From Legionellales bacterium UBA5158 (GTDB lineage Bacteria; Pseudomonadota; Gammaproteobacteria; DSM-16500), in the NCBI GenBank assembly GCA_002413665.1, contig DHXK01000004.1:1-7914 (forward strand): 7,914 nucleotides of DNA, given 5' to 3'. The notes under the pieces are model-generated. The model was not told the origin of the DNA and searched no databases. It saw only the letters and a program-made list of their open reading frames with translations. This document shows positions 1 to 6,309 of this stretch, piece after piece. The first letter of the stretch is position 1, and each line of letters begins with the position of its first letter. Position numbers and translations under genes: made by a program.

Positions 1-396
1 CACTAGGTGTGACAATGTGAGTATCTCTTCCCATTTATGCCAGCTAGAAAAGCTTAATAAGGCATCTATTCCCATAATGAGGCATAGGGGGGTGTGTGGC
101 ATTTTATGACGTAAGAAATTTAAGGTATCTATCGTATAAGACGGACCTTTACGATCAATTTCACAAGTCTCAAGAACGAGTGCAGGCTCAATTTCTATTG
201 CTTTTGCGACCATCTTTACACGCTGCTCTGGTGTGGCCACAGGAGGTTTACGATGTACGGGCATATAACAAGGGATTAAACGAACTTCGGCTAACGCTAG
301 AGCTTGATAGAGCTCAAGAGCCATTCTTAAATGGCCGTAGTGTATAGGGTCGAAAGTTCCGCCTAAAATACCTATGGGTGGCTGTAATTGGGACAT
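1..396 (-). CDS. nadD: Nicotinate-nucleotide adenylyltransferase NadD (partial, C-terminus outside window)
   Basis: NadD transfers AMP from ATP to nicotinate mononucleotide, giving deamido-NAD in the cytoplasm, a late step of NAD synthesis. The first 132 residues are visible; the family is usually about 210, so roughly the last third, including the ISSTxIR-type nucleotide-binding motif, lies beyond position 1. The nucleotidyltransferase signature GGTFDPIHYGH is at residues 12-22, with the HxGH pair at H19 and H22. The family landmarks MPVHRKPP (45-52), PSYTIDTL (86-93) and a GIDALLSFSSWHKW segment (109-122) follow. The ATG at 396-394 gives the standard NadD N-terminus and has a GAGG ribosome-binding sequence six bases upstream. 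The gene starts inside the last 25 bases of holA, which suggests translational coupling at the end of the leuS-lptE-holA-nadD operon. No frame break is seen in the visible part. Confidence 0.96.
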   Translation of the reverse strand, partial: MSQLQPPIGILGGTFDPIHYGHLRMALELYQALALAEVRLIPCYMPVHRKPPVATPEQRVKMVAKAIEIEPALVLETCEIDRKGPSYTIDTLNFLRHKMPHTPLCLIMGIDALLSFSSWHKWEEILTLSHLV

Positions 397-1406
397 GTCG
401 CGCCTCGTGTCATTTGCAACGTTAATTGCTGTAGTTCGTCCCAAACATTCCCTGGGCTAGCCCCTTTGAGGATACGATCAATTTTAGCAGCATGGGACAA
501 AAGTGCCCAGCATTCCTGTAGCGTATGTTGCTGTAAAAATCGGCGTATACCAGGCTGACGTTTTTCCCAAATTCGAAATTTAGTAAAAAGGGAGCCTAGC
601 AAAACACCTTGTTTTGTCTGTTGGCTTATTTCTGCAAGCATACGTATTTCTCGGCTTAATGCCCATAAAACTAAGATGGGTTCGGCATCTTCTGCTTGAA
701 GGTTGGTGAGCATATGTAAGCTGCGTTTACTATTGCCAGACACAGCACACTCTACCAGTGCAAAAATATCAAAACGTGCATTATCTGAAACGGCTTGATC
801 TATGGTCTCGCTTGTAATCATGCCCGTGGGTTGTAGCAAGCCAAGTTTTTCAATTTCTTGTGAGGCGGCTAACAAATTTCCTTCGACCCGTTCACTCAAT
901 AATTTTGCAGCATCTAAAGCCATATTCAGTCCTAAACTTTTTGCTCGCTGCAAAATCCATGCGGGTAATTGGTCGGGAGTGATAGGCCAGACTTGTACGG
1001 CGACACCATTTTTTTCGAGGGCTTTATACCAACTGGTTGCAGATATTTTGGCATCTAATTTGTTGGTGCTAATAATTAAAAGGGTATCGGTCAATGATTT
1101 AGTCGCAAGTGTTTGTAAAATTTTATTGGCAGCAGCATTAGGTTTAGTGCCAGCAAGATGTAATTCCACTATGCGTTTTGTAGCAAACAACGAAAGACTA
1201 TGCGCCTGAGTATGAAATATTTTTTCCCAGTCAGCACCCGCATCAATGGTCAGAGAAACACGTTCTGTGTAACCTGTTTTACGTGCGTAAGATCGTATGA
1301 GAGCAATGGCTTCTTGAACCAATAATATTTCGTCCCCACTAATAATATAAATGGGCGCAATGTTTTTGGTTAAATGACTGCTGAGCTGCGGGTAGTTTAA
1401 TTTCAT
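372..1406 (-). CDS. holA: DNA polymerase III subunit delta HolA
   Basis: HolA is the delta 'wrench' subunit of the DNA polymerase III clamp loader: it binds the beta sliding clamp and opens it for loading onto primed DNA. The protein has 344 residues, about the same as E. coli HolA (343). The N-terminal domain shows IYIISGDEILLVQEA (19-33). The clamp-binding element SLSLFATKR (70-78) puts L73 and F74 exactly where E. coli delta has its beta-binding Leu-Phe pair. Further family landmarks are NAAANKILQTL (90-100), the GNLLAASQEIEKLGLL stretch of the middle domain, DNARFDIFALVECAVSGNSKR, and the C-terminal collar region with EPILVLWALSREIRMLAEI. The ATG is 12 bases after the lptE stop and has only a weak purine-rich ribosome site (AGAAAA), so coupling to lptE is likely. 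Its end overlaps nadD by 25 bases. No damage is seen. Confidence 0.97.
   Translation of the reverse strand: MKLNYPQLSSHLTKNIAPIYIISGDEILLVQEAIALIRSYARKTGYTERVSLTIDAGADWEKIFHTQAHSLSLFATKRIVELHLAGTKPNAAANKILQTLATKSLTDTLLIISTNKLDAKISATSWYKALEKNGVAVQVWPITPDQLPAWILQRAKSLGLNMALDAAKLLSERVEGNLLAASQEIEKLGLLQPTGMITSETIDQAVSDNARFDIFALVECAVSGNSKRSLHMLTNLQAEDAEPILVLWALSREIRMLAEISQQTKQGVLLGSLFTKFRIWEKRQPGIRRFLQQHTLQECWALLSHAAKIDRILKGASPGNVWDELQQLTLQMTRGATCPNYSHP
403..406 (-). promoter_or_regulatory. Ribosome-binding site of nadD inside holA
   Basis: On the minus strand this reads GAGG, six bases before the nadD ATG. It lies within the holA coding sequence because the two genes overlap by 25 bases, so ribosomes finishing holA pass directly over it. 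It supports the ATG at 396-394 as the nadD start. Confidence 0.6.
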
Positions 1407-1418
1407 GATTTTCTGTTT

Positions 1419-1940
1419 TTAGTGAGCCGGTTTTTGCATTAATAAAGCTGTCACTTTTTTTGAGGACAACCGATTCATAATATCGTAGACCACAGCTTGT
1501 CGCATGAGTTGGTATAACGCATCTTGCTCATTGGTCGTTCCTAAAATTTGACTAGACTGTAAGGTAAGTATACGTGTTTCACTGACAGATTGAGGTGGCA
1601 CAAGAATATTGCCTGCTGGATCTGTAATGGCAAAAATAACAGTTAAGATAAGATTATATTGTCGAGTTTGTTGCGTACCGCCTACGCTGATTAGCTGTTG
1701 TGACTGATCTTCACGGGATAGGACTAAAATGGTATCCGCGCCTTCTGGAGTTGGCATGACATGCACACCTGTTAGAGGAAGTGAGGTGCGAAGTTTCTGT
1801 TCTAGCAAACCGTAAGGGCCTTGAGATTGTATGTAAAGATGTTGTAGCGGTGGTGCAAGAGGGGCAAGACCACGCAAATGAAATCCACAGCCTGTGAGTA
1901 GTAACATAAAAAATGCTAACGTGAAAAAACGGTTAGGCAT
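1419..1940 (-). CDS. lptE: LPS-assembly lipoprotein LptE
   Basis: LptE (formerly RlpB) is an outer-membrane lipoprotein that plugs the LptD barrel and helps insert lipopolysaccharide into the outer leaflet. The protein has 173 residues, somewhat shorter than the E. coli protein (193). It begins with a short basic-hydrophobic signal peptide ending in a lipobox, LTGC at 15-18, with C18 the predicted lipidated residue. The family hallmark GFHLRG follows immediately (19-24). The mature part shows the usual strand pattern, with LQHLYIQ, the YNLILTVIFAITD segment and a C-terminal helix around ALYQLMRQAVVYDIMNRLSS. The position between leuS and holA is the conserved place for lptE in gammaproteobacteria. 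Its ATG shares one base with the leuS TAA, and an AGGGGA ribosome site lies six bases upstream inside leuS. As a diacylated precursor it would be a substrate of Lnt, encoded upstream. Confidence 0.94.
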   Translation of the reverse strand: MPNRFFTLAFFMLLLTGCGFHLRGLAPLAPPLQHLYIQSQGPYGLLEQKLRTSLPLTGVHVMPTPEGADTILVLSREDQSQQLISVGGTQQTRQYNLILTVIFAITDPAGNILVPPQSVSETRILTLQSSQILGTTNEQDALYQLMRQAVVYDIMNRLSSKKVTALLMQKPAH

Positions 1941-4432
1941 TATTTATCCCCTACAACAATATTCACAATCCTACCGGGCACGACAATAATTTTTTTAATC
2001 ACTTTATCCGTGAGTGCTTGTTTTACTTTGGGATCACTGAGCGCAATATCTTCAATTATTTTTTGTTCTGCACCACTCGGAGTTAGCACGCGAGCACGTA
2101 ATTTCCCGTTAATTTGTACGACCATTTCAGTTTGATCTATTTTCAGCGGAGCTGTGTTTGCTTTGGGCCAAGGTGCATTTAAAATAATGCCATCAAAGCT
2201 TAAATTCTCCCAAAGTTCATGCGCAATGTGCGGTGCTATGGGTGCTAACAAACGTAATAAAATACTGATACCTTTGTGAATGATGTAAGGCTGAAGATCA
2301 AATTCAGCATTGTCTGCAGGGGGGATTTTACTCAGTAAATTAAGCAGTTTCATGCAGCCTGACACTACGGTATTAAATTGCAATCTTTCATAGTCGTATC
2401 TTGCTTGTTCTAACACTTCATAAATTTGTCGTAATAAATCGCGCTGACTGAAGGCGGTTTTTTCCCAATCAATTGTTTCGGTTGCACCATTTTTAATAGC
2501 GTGATTTTCTTTTTTAATTAATTCTAAATGCTCATAAGAAAGAGCCCACACACGTTTTAGAAAGCGATGAGCACCCTCAACACCACTGTCTGACCATTCT
2601 AAGCTTTGTTCTGGAGGCGCAGCAAACATAGTAAATAAGCGCACAGTATCGGCGCCGTAGCTTTCAATCAAAGGCTGTGGATCGACGGTATTGCCTTTTG
2701 ATTTAGACATTTTAATGCCTTGGCTTAGCACCATGCCTTGCGTGAGTAAACGTATAAAAGGTTCGTCTGTATTGAGTAAGCCTTCATCGCGTAATAATTT
2801 ATGAACGAAGCGAGCATACAACAAATGCATAACAGCATGTTCTATCCCACCTATGTACTGATCGACAGGCGCCCAATAATTTGCGCGACCATCGAGCATG
2901 GCATTATCTTGTTTTTTGCAGGTAAAACGTGCGTAGTACCAAGAGGATTCAAAAAATGTATCAAACGTATCGGTTTCACGTTCAGCAGGTTTGCCACAGT
3001 GAGGACACGTTGTTTTGTAAAATTCTGGCATGGATTTAAGAGGTGAAGAAACACCCTCAAAACGTATGTTTTCCGGTAAAACGACCGGCAAATCTTTTGC
3101 AGCTACCGGACCGCAATCAGGGCAATTAATGATGGGAATAGGAGTTCCCCAATAACGTTGACGTGAAATACTCCAGTCACGTAAGCGGTAATTTACAGTG
3201 TTTTTTGCTTTGTTTTGTGAAATTAATAGATCGGCAATGGTAGTGATGGCGGTTTTAGAATCCACATGACTAAATTGTTGCGAGTTCGTTAATATACCGG
3301 GTTGCGTCATTGCACCTTGAGCAAAATTCCAAGTACTTCCATCTTCCGGCAATATGACTTGTTTAATAGGTAAGCTATATTGTTTCGCAAACTCAAAATC
3401 ACGTTGATCGTGAGCTGGCACTGCCATGACTGCACCTGAGCCATATTCCATTAACACAAAGTTAGCTACCCAAATAGGTAAAGCTTCGTTAGTGAGTGGA
3501 TGTAGGACAGACATTCCTGTTGGCATGCCTTTCTTTTCCATGGTGGCTAAGTCGGCTTCTGCTAGTTTAATGTTACGGCATTCATCAAGGAATGTTTGAA
3601 GAGCAGGATTATTTTCTGCCGCCAGTTTTGCAAGAGGATGTTGTGGCGCAATAGCAACATACGTTACGCCAAAAAGTGTGTCCGGACGAGTAGTGAAAAT
3701 GTTGAGTTGTTCATGGCTGTCGGCTAAAGAAAATTGAATTTCAGTCCCAGTAGAGCGCCCTATCCAGTTTCTTTGCATGGTTTTGACTTGTTCAGGCCAC
3801 TGGTCTAGCTGATCTAAATCATCCAGTAATTGATCAGCGTAATCTGTAATTTTTAAAAACCATTGTGGAATTTCACGTCGTTCTACTAATGCGCCCGAGC
3901 GCCAGCCACGGCCATTTATAACTTGCTCGTTGGCAAGTATAGTCTGATCAACAGGGTCCCAATTAACCGCCGCATTTTTTTTATAAACCAAGCCTTTTTC
4001 AAAGAGTCTTAGAAAAAACCATTGTTCCCAACGATAGTAAGATGGATCGCATGTGGTGATTTCACGGCTCCAATCATATGCAAAGCCTAAGCGCATTAAC
4101 TGCGTGCGCATGTAATCGATATTTTTATAGGTCCACTCAGCTGGAGGGATTTTATTTTGGATAGCAGCATTTTCAGCAGGTAAGCCAAATGCATCCCAAC
4201 CCATGGGTTGTAATACATTTTTTCCCAACATGCGTTGGTATCGAGAAATGACATCGCCTATTGTGTAATTGCGCACATGGCCCATGTGTAACCGACCACT
4301 AGGGTAGGGGAACATGGATAAGCAATAAAATTTGGCTTTGCTTAAGTCTTCATTGGCTTGAAAAAAGTTACGTTCTTCCCAAAAAGCTTGGGTGTTTTTT
4401 TCGATAACTTGCGGCTGATATTGCGCTTCCAT
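1940..4432 (-). CDS. leuS: Leucyl-tRNA synthetase LeuS
   Basis: LeuS is the class I synthetase that charges tRNA-Leu with leucine in the cytoplasm and hydrolyses mischarged tRNA. The protein has 830 residues from the ATG at 4432-4430. That start gives MEAQYQPQVIEKN, which matches the usual LeuS N-terminus, and its numbering then coincides with E. coli LeuS across several motifs. An in-frame TTG at 4450 would add six residues but is less likely. The catalytic HMGH is at 49-52 and KMSKS at 574-578. The CP1 editing domain has TTRPDT (247-252) and D342/D345 in AHDQRD, so proofreading should be intact. It ends with the tRNA-binding C-terminal domain (VVQINGKLRARV). Two differences from E. coli stand out. 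The ZN1 cysteines are replaced (D159, G176, S179), while a CPDC/CPHC ribbon is present (C437, C440, C476, C479). The roughly 50-residue leucine-specific insertion before KMSKS is missing. It heads the leuS-lptE-holA-nadD cluster; the ribosome site is weak. Confidence 0.98.
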   Translation of the reverse strand: MEAQYQPQVIEKNTQAFWEERNFFQANEDLSKAKFYCLSMFPYPSGRLHMGHVRNYTIGDVISRYQRMLGKNVLQPMGWDAFGLPAENAAIQNKIPPAEWTYKNIDYMRTQLMRLGFAYDWSREITTCDPSYYRWEQWFFLRLFEKGLVYKKNAAVNWDPVDQTILANEQVINGRGWRSGALVERREIPQWFLKITDYADQLLDDLDQLDQWPEQVKTMQRNWIGRSTGTEIQFSLADSHEQLNIFTTRPDTLFGVTYVAIAPQHPLAKLAAENNPALQTFLDECRNIKLAEADLATMEKKGMPTGMSVLHPLTNEALPIWVANFVLMEYGSGAVMAVPAHDQRDFEFAKQYSLPIKQVILPEDGSTWNFAQGAMTQPGILTNSQQFSHVDSKTAITTIADLLISQNKAKNTVNYRLRDWSISRQRYWGTPIPIINCPDCGPVAAKDLPVVLPENIRFEGVSSPLKSMPEFYKTTCPHCGKPAERETDTFDTFFESSWYYARFTCKKQDNAMLDGRANYWAPVDQYIGGIEHAVMHLLYARFVHKLLRDEGLLNTDEPFIRLLTQGMVLSQGIKMSKSKGNTVDPQPLIESYGADTVRLFTMFAAPPEQSLEWSDSGVEGAHRFLKRVWALSYEHLELIKKENHAIKNGATETIDWEKTAFSQRDLLRQIYEVLEQARYDYERLQFNTVVSGCMKLLNLLSKIPPADNAEFDLQPYIIHKGISILLRLLAPIAPHIAHELWENLSFDGIILNAPWPKANTAPLKIDQTEMVVQINGKLRARVLTPSGAEQKIIEDIALSDPKVKQALTDKVIKKIIVVPGRIVNIVVGDK
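1947..1952 (-). promoter_or_regulatory. Ribosome-binding site of lptE inside the end of leuS
   Basis: The minus strand reads AGGGGA, six bases before the lptE ATG and within the last codons of leuS. Together with the one-base stop/start overlap (TAATG) it indicates that lptE is translated in step with leuS. Confidence 0.6.
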
Positions 4433-4476
4433 AATTATTTTATGTCTCAAAGAATCATATTAATGATAAGCAAAGT

Positions 4477-4504
4477 AGGATACCTAAACTTTTATGAATA
4501 GCAA
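4477..4504 (-). promoter_or_regulatory. Candidate sigma-70 promoter for leuS
   Basis: Reading the minus strand, TTGCTA (4504-4499) and TATCCT (4482-4477) are separated by 16 bases; each matches four of six consensus bases. Transcription would start near 4470 and give a leader of about 38 bases before the leuS ATG. A second -10-like TATGAT at 4459-4454 (five of six) has no convincing -35 partner. This is inference from weak motifs; transcription running in from lnt is an alternative. Confidence 0.3.
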
Positions 4505-4530
4505 GGTGAGGGTTGTTGGTCTCTTTTTTT

Positions 4531-4592
4531 GTTATTTCCACGAAGGTTATGAACAGATTATCAAATTTCTTGTTCACCTGCGTGGAAATAAC
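4531..4592. repeat. Long imperfect inverted repeat between lnt and leuS
   Basis: Two perfect 12-base arms, GTTATTTCCACG (4531-4542) and CGTGGAAATAAC (4581-4592), face each other. After one mismatch (4543/4580) the pairing resumes with AGGT/ACCT (4544-4547 with 4576-4579). After a three-base bulge (4548-4550) it continues with GAACA/TGTTC (4551-4555 with 4571-4575). That makes 21 pairs around a 15-base loop. In the lnt transcript the hairpin begins nine bases after the stop codon, so it may act as an end-protecting or processing structure between lnt and leuS. It is not a standard intrinsic terminator: on the minus strand it is followed by seven A, and the T run lies before it on the plus strand. 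A small dispersed palindromic element is another possibility. No target-site duplication is obvious. Confidence 0.75.
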
Positions 4593-4601
4593 GCTGTGGT
4601 A

Positions 4602-6125
4602 TCAGCCTTCCTTTCTCGACTGTCTCTTGGTTATTTTTCTGGCTAAGAACAACATGATCAGTACAATAAACAAAATAGGATCTAGTGCTATCCACTGCCA
4701 AGGCGTGTGCCCAGACCTAGGCTGTACTTTATCTGTCAAAACATAAGTTGTATAGGGAGGAGCAGATGATTGTATATGTCCGTTTTCTTGTATAAAGGCT
4801 GTAATCCCTGTATTTCCAACAAACAACAACGGCCTGCCCAATTCTTGAGCGCGCATTTGGGCAATTTGAAGATGTTGTTCCTGGGCAATAGATCGCCCAA
4901 ACCAAGCATCATTGGTGACCGTTAAAATTAATCCTACGTTGTTATTATGATTGATAGCCTGTTCAGCATAAGCAATTTCATAGCAAATAAACACGGCAAT
5001 TTTTACACCATTGGCTTCGAGCGGGAGTTGTCCATATGCGCCAGGAATGAAATCTGACATGGGTATATCAAGGCTACCCAATAGGCCGTCCAACCATTTC
5101 TCTAGAGGAGTGTACTCACCAAAAGGGACTAAACGTCTCTTTAAATAAACGCCATTTTCTTTTCCTAATGCAATGACGGCATTATAATAGCCTTTTTTAT
5201 CGACAACTTTGATGGGTATGCCTGTGATCAAAGTGACATTATGAAGAGCGGCTTCATCTGACATTTTTTGCACGAATGAAGCTGCATCTTGAATAGTGAT
5301 AGGGATAGCTGCTTCAGGCCAAATAATGATTTTACTATCCCAGTGGGAGTTAGTCAGTTCCTTATATTTTGCTAAAGTGGGTAGGATATTATCGGGTGAC
5401 CATTTGATGTCTTGAGCAATATTGCCTTGCACTAAACTAATTTGAATAGGACTCCCTGAAGCTGTAGTCCAGGTTATGCTGCTTAATATCGCCCCTATGA
5501 TCCAGATTAAACACAGCGCTAAAAGATTAAATCGCACATTCCATTTCTTTTGCTGCACGTATTGCAGTGATGCATTCACTAGCAATCCACTACTTAAGAC
5601 AGTCATCAGAGACACGCCATATACGCTTAGAATAGGGGCATAACCGTGCAAAGGGGAATCTACTTGGCTGTAACCTATGAGTAACCAGGGGAATCCTGTA
5701 AAAATTTTACTGCGCACTATTTCAAATAAAACCCAAAGAGCTGGGAATGCTAACATCACTTTCACGCTATTTTCTTTAGCAAACCGGCGTTTCAGAAAAA
5801 ATCCGTTTAATCCGACAAATAAAGATAATATAACTATCAATCCGCCAGTGATAACACAAGAAAGAAGCAAAGATGCATTGCCAAATGTGTGAATACTATT
5901 AAAAACCCAATAAACCCCTGTACCAAAAAAACCAAGCCCAAATAACCAACCTCTATAAAAAGCTCGAGACGGGCTAGTGCGTAACCATGAGTACAATAAA
6001 ATTGCAGGTGCGAAAATCGCCAGCGGCCAAATATGAAAAGGAGCAAACGCCAAAGTCAAACTGACCCCTGCTATTAATGCCAGTAAATCGCCTCGAAAAC
6101 CGGTAACAAATCGAATTAATTTCAT
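4602..6125 (-). CDS. lnt: Apolipoprotein N-acyltransferase Lnt
   Basis: Lnt is an inner-membrane enzyme that adds the third acyl chain, taken from phospholipid, to the N-terminal cysteine of lipoproteins. This completes their maturation before Lol-dependent export to the outer membrane. The protein has 507 residues (E. coli 512). The first 220 or so form several membrane helices, beginning with the family-typical GDLLALIAGVSLTLAFAPF (12-30) and including FGTGVYWVF (67-75). The periplasmic nitrilase-like domain follows (about 226-470), with the catalytic triad E271 in IIWPEAA, K329 in YLKRRLVPFGEY and C381 in VFICYEIAY; E337 lies in VPFGEY. NDAWFG (405-410) and GNTGITAF (437-444) are further hallmarks. 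A last membrane helix covers about 478-496, followed by a basic cytosolic tail. The ATG is preceded by a purine-rich AAGAAG ribosome site. It is read toward leuS and divergent from the porin gene; no clear promoter was found. Confidence 0.97.
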   Translation of the reverse strand: MKLIRFVTGFRGDLLALIAGVSLTLAFAPFHIWPLAIFAPAILLYSWLRTSPSRAFYRGWLFGLGFFGTGVYWVFNSIHTFGNASLLLSCVITGGLIVILSLFVGLNGFFLKRRFAKENSVKVMLAFPALWVLFEIVRSKIFTGFPWLLIGYSQVDSPLHGYAPILSVYGVSLMTVLSSGLLVNASLQYVQQKKWNVRFNLLALCLIWIIGAILSSITWTTASGSPIQISLVQGNIAQDIKWSPDNILPTLAKYKELTNSHWDSKIIIWPEAAIPITIQDAASFVQKMSDEAALHNVTLITGIPIKVVDKKGYYNAVIALGKENGVYLKRRLVPFGEYTPLEKWLDGLLGSLDIPMSDFIPGAYGQLPLEANGVKIAVFICYEIAYAEQAINHNNNVGLILTVTNDAWFGRSIAQEQHLQIAQMRAQELGRPLLFVGNTGITAFIQENGHIQSSAPPYTTYVLTDKVQPRSGHTPWQWIALDPILFIVLIMLFLARKITKRQSRKEG

Positions 6126-6241
6126 ATGTCTTCTTAAATTTAGGATTGCAAAAAGTTCCTCAGTGTAGCGGATATGTCAGCTTAGATAAATCATTGGGTT
6201 TTATTTTTACGGACTTCAGAAGTGAATGCTCAGATTTCTTC

Positions 6242-6270
6242 TTGAGCTATCTTCTAGATTTTGCTAAGTT
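6242..6270 (+). promoter_or_regulatory. Candidate promoter for the LbtU-like porin gene
   Basis: TTGAGC (6242-6247) and TAAGTT (6265-6270) are 17 bases apart, and a TG immediately before the second element (TGC-TAAGTT) resembles an extended -10. The start would fall near 6277 and give a leader of about 33 bases. An 11-base near-palindrome ACTTCAGAAGT (6213-6223) lies 18 bases upstream. The rest of the 6126-6309 spacer shows no RNA gene or small ORF that I can support, and I found no convincing Fur box. Confidence 0.35.
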
Positions 6271-6297
6271 TGAGCGCTTCTAATGTTAGCCTTAAAC

Positions 6298-6306
6298 GAG
6301 AGAGAG
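6298..6306 (+). promoter_or_regulatory. Ribosome-binding site that sets the porin start
   Basis: The purine run GAGAGAGAG ends three bases before the ATG at 6310. The in-frame ATG at 6283 has no such sequence before it and would put nine extra, partly charged residues in front of a clean signal peptide. This favours 6310 as the start. Confidence 0.6.
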
Positions 6307-6309
6307 AAA

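Noticed and set aside
96..347. Plus-strand open frame opposite nadD, and similar frames opposite holA (802-1209) and leuS (2801-3046)
   Set aside because: They lie wholly antisense to well-supported conserved genes, have no recognisable domain, and are of a length expected by chance.
4433..4450. TTG at 4450 as the leuS start, adding six residues
   Set aside because: The ATG at 4432 gives the family-typical N-terminus and position-exact agreement with E. coli LeuS numbering; TTG is a rare start and has no ribosome site.
4447..4458. Three-codon mini-ORF Met-Ile-Leu-stop just before leuS
   Set aside because: Too short to distinguish from chance, and there is no ribosome site before it.
4524..4592. 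The 4531-4592 hairpin as an intrinsic terminator for lnt
   Set aside because: No U run follows the stem on the minus strand, where seven A follow instead; on the plus strand the T run comes before the stem and no gene reads into it.
4513..4746. Plus-strand open frame running from the lnt-leuS spacer into the end of lnt
   Set aside because: Most of it is antisense to the Lnt C-terminus, and its hydrophobic look follows from the opposite-strand membrane-helix codons.
6150..6180. CTGACA as the -35 element of an lnt promoter on the minus strand
   Set aside because: No acceptable -10 element lies 16-18 bases downstream, so the lnt promoter was left uncalled.
6183..6197. Fur-box-like stretch (TTAGATAAATCATT) upstream of the porin gene
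   Set aside because: The best alignment to the 19-base Fur consensus gives only about half the positions, and the half-sites are out of register by one base.
6228..6247. Five-base inverted repeat GCTCA/TGAGC overlapping the candidate -35 of the porin gene
   Set aside because: Arms this short with a ten-base spacer are common by chance, and there is no supporting second copy.
6283..6309. ATG at 6283 as the start of the porin gene
   Set aside because: No ribosome site precedes it, and it puts charged residues before an otherwise ideal signal peptide; the ATG at 6310 follows a GAGAGAGAG run.
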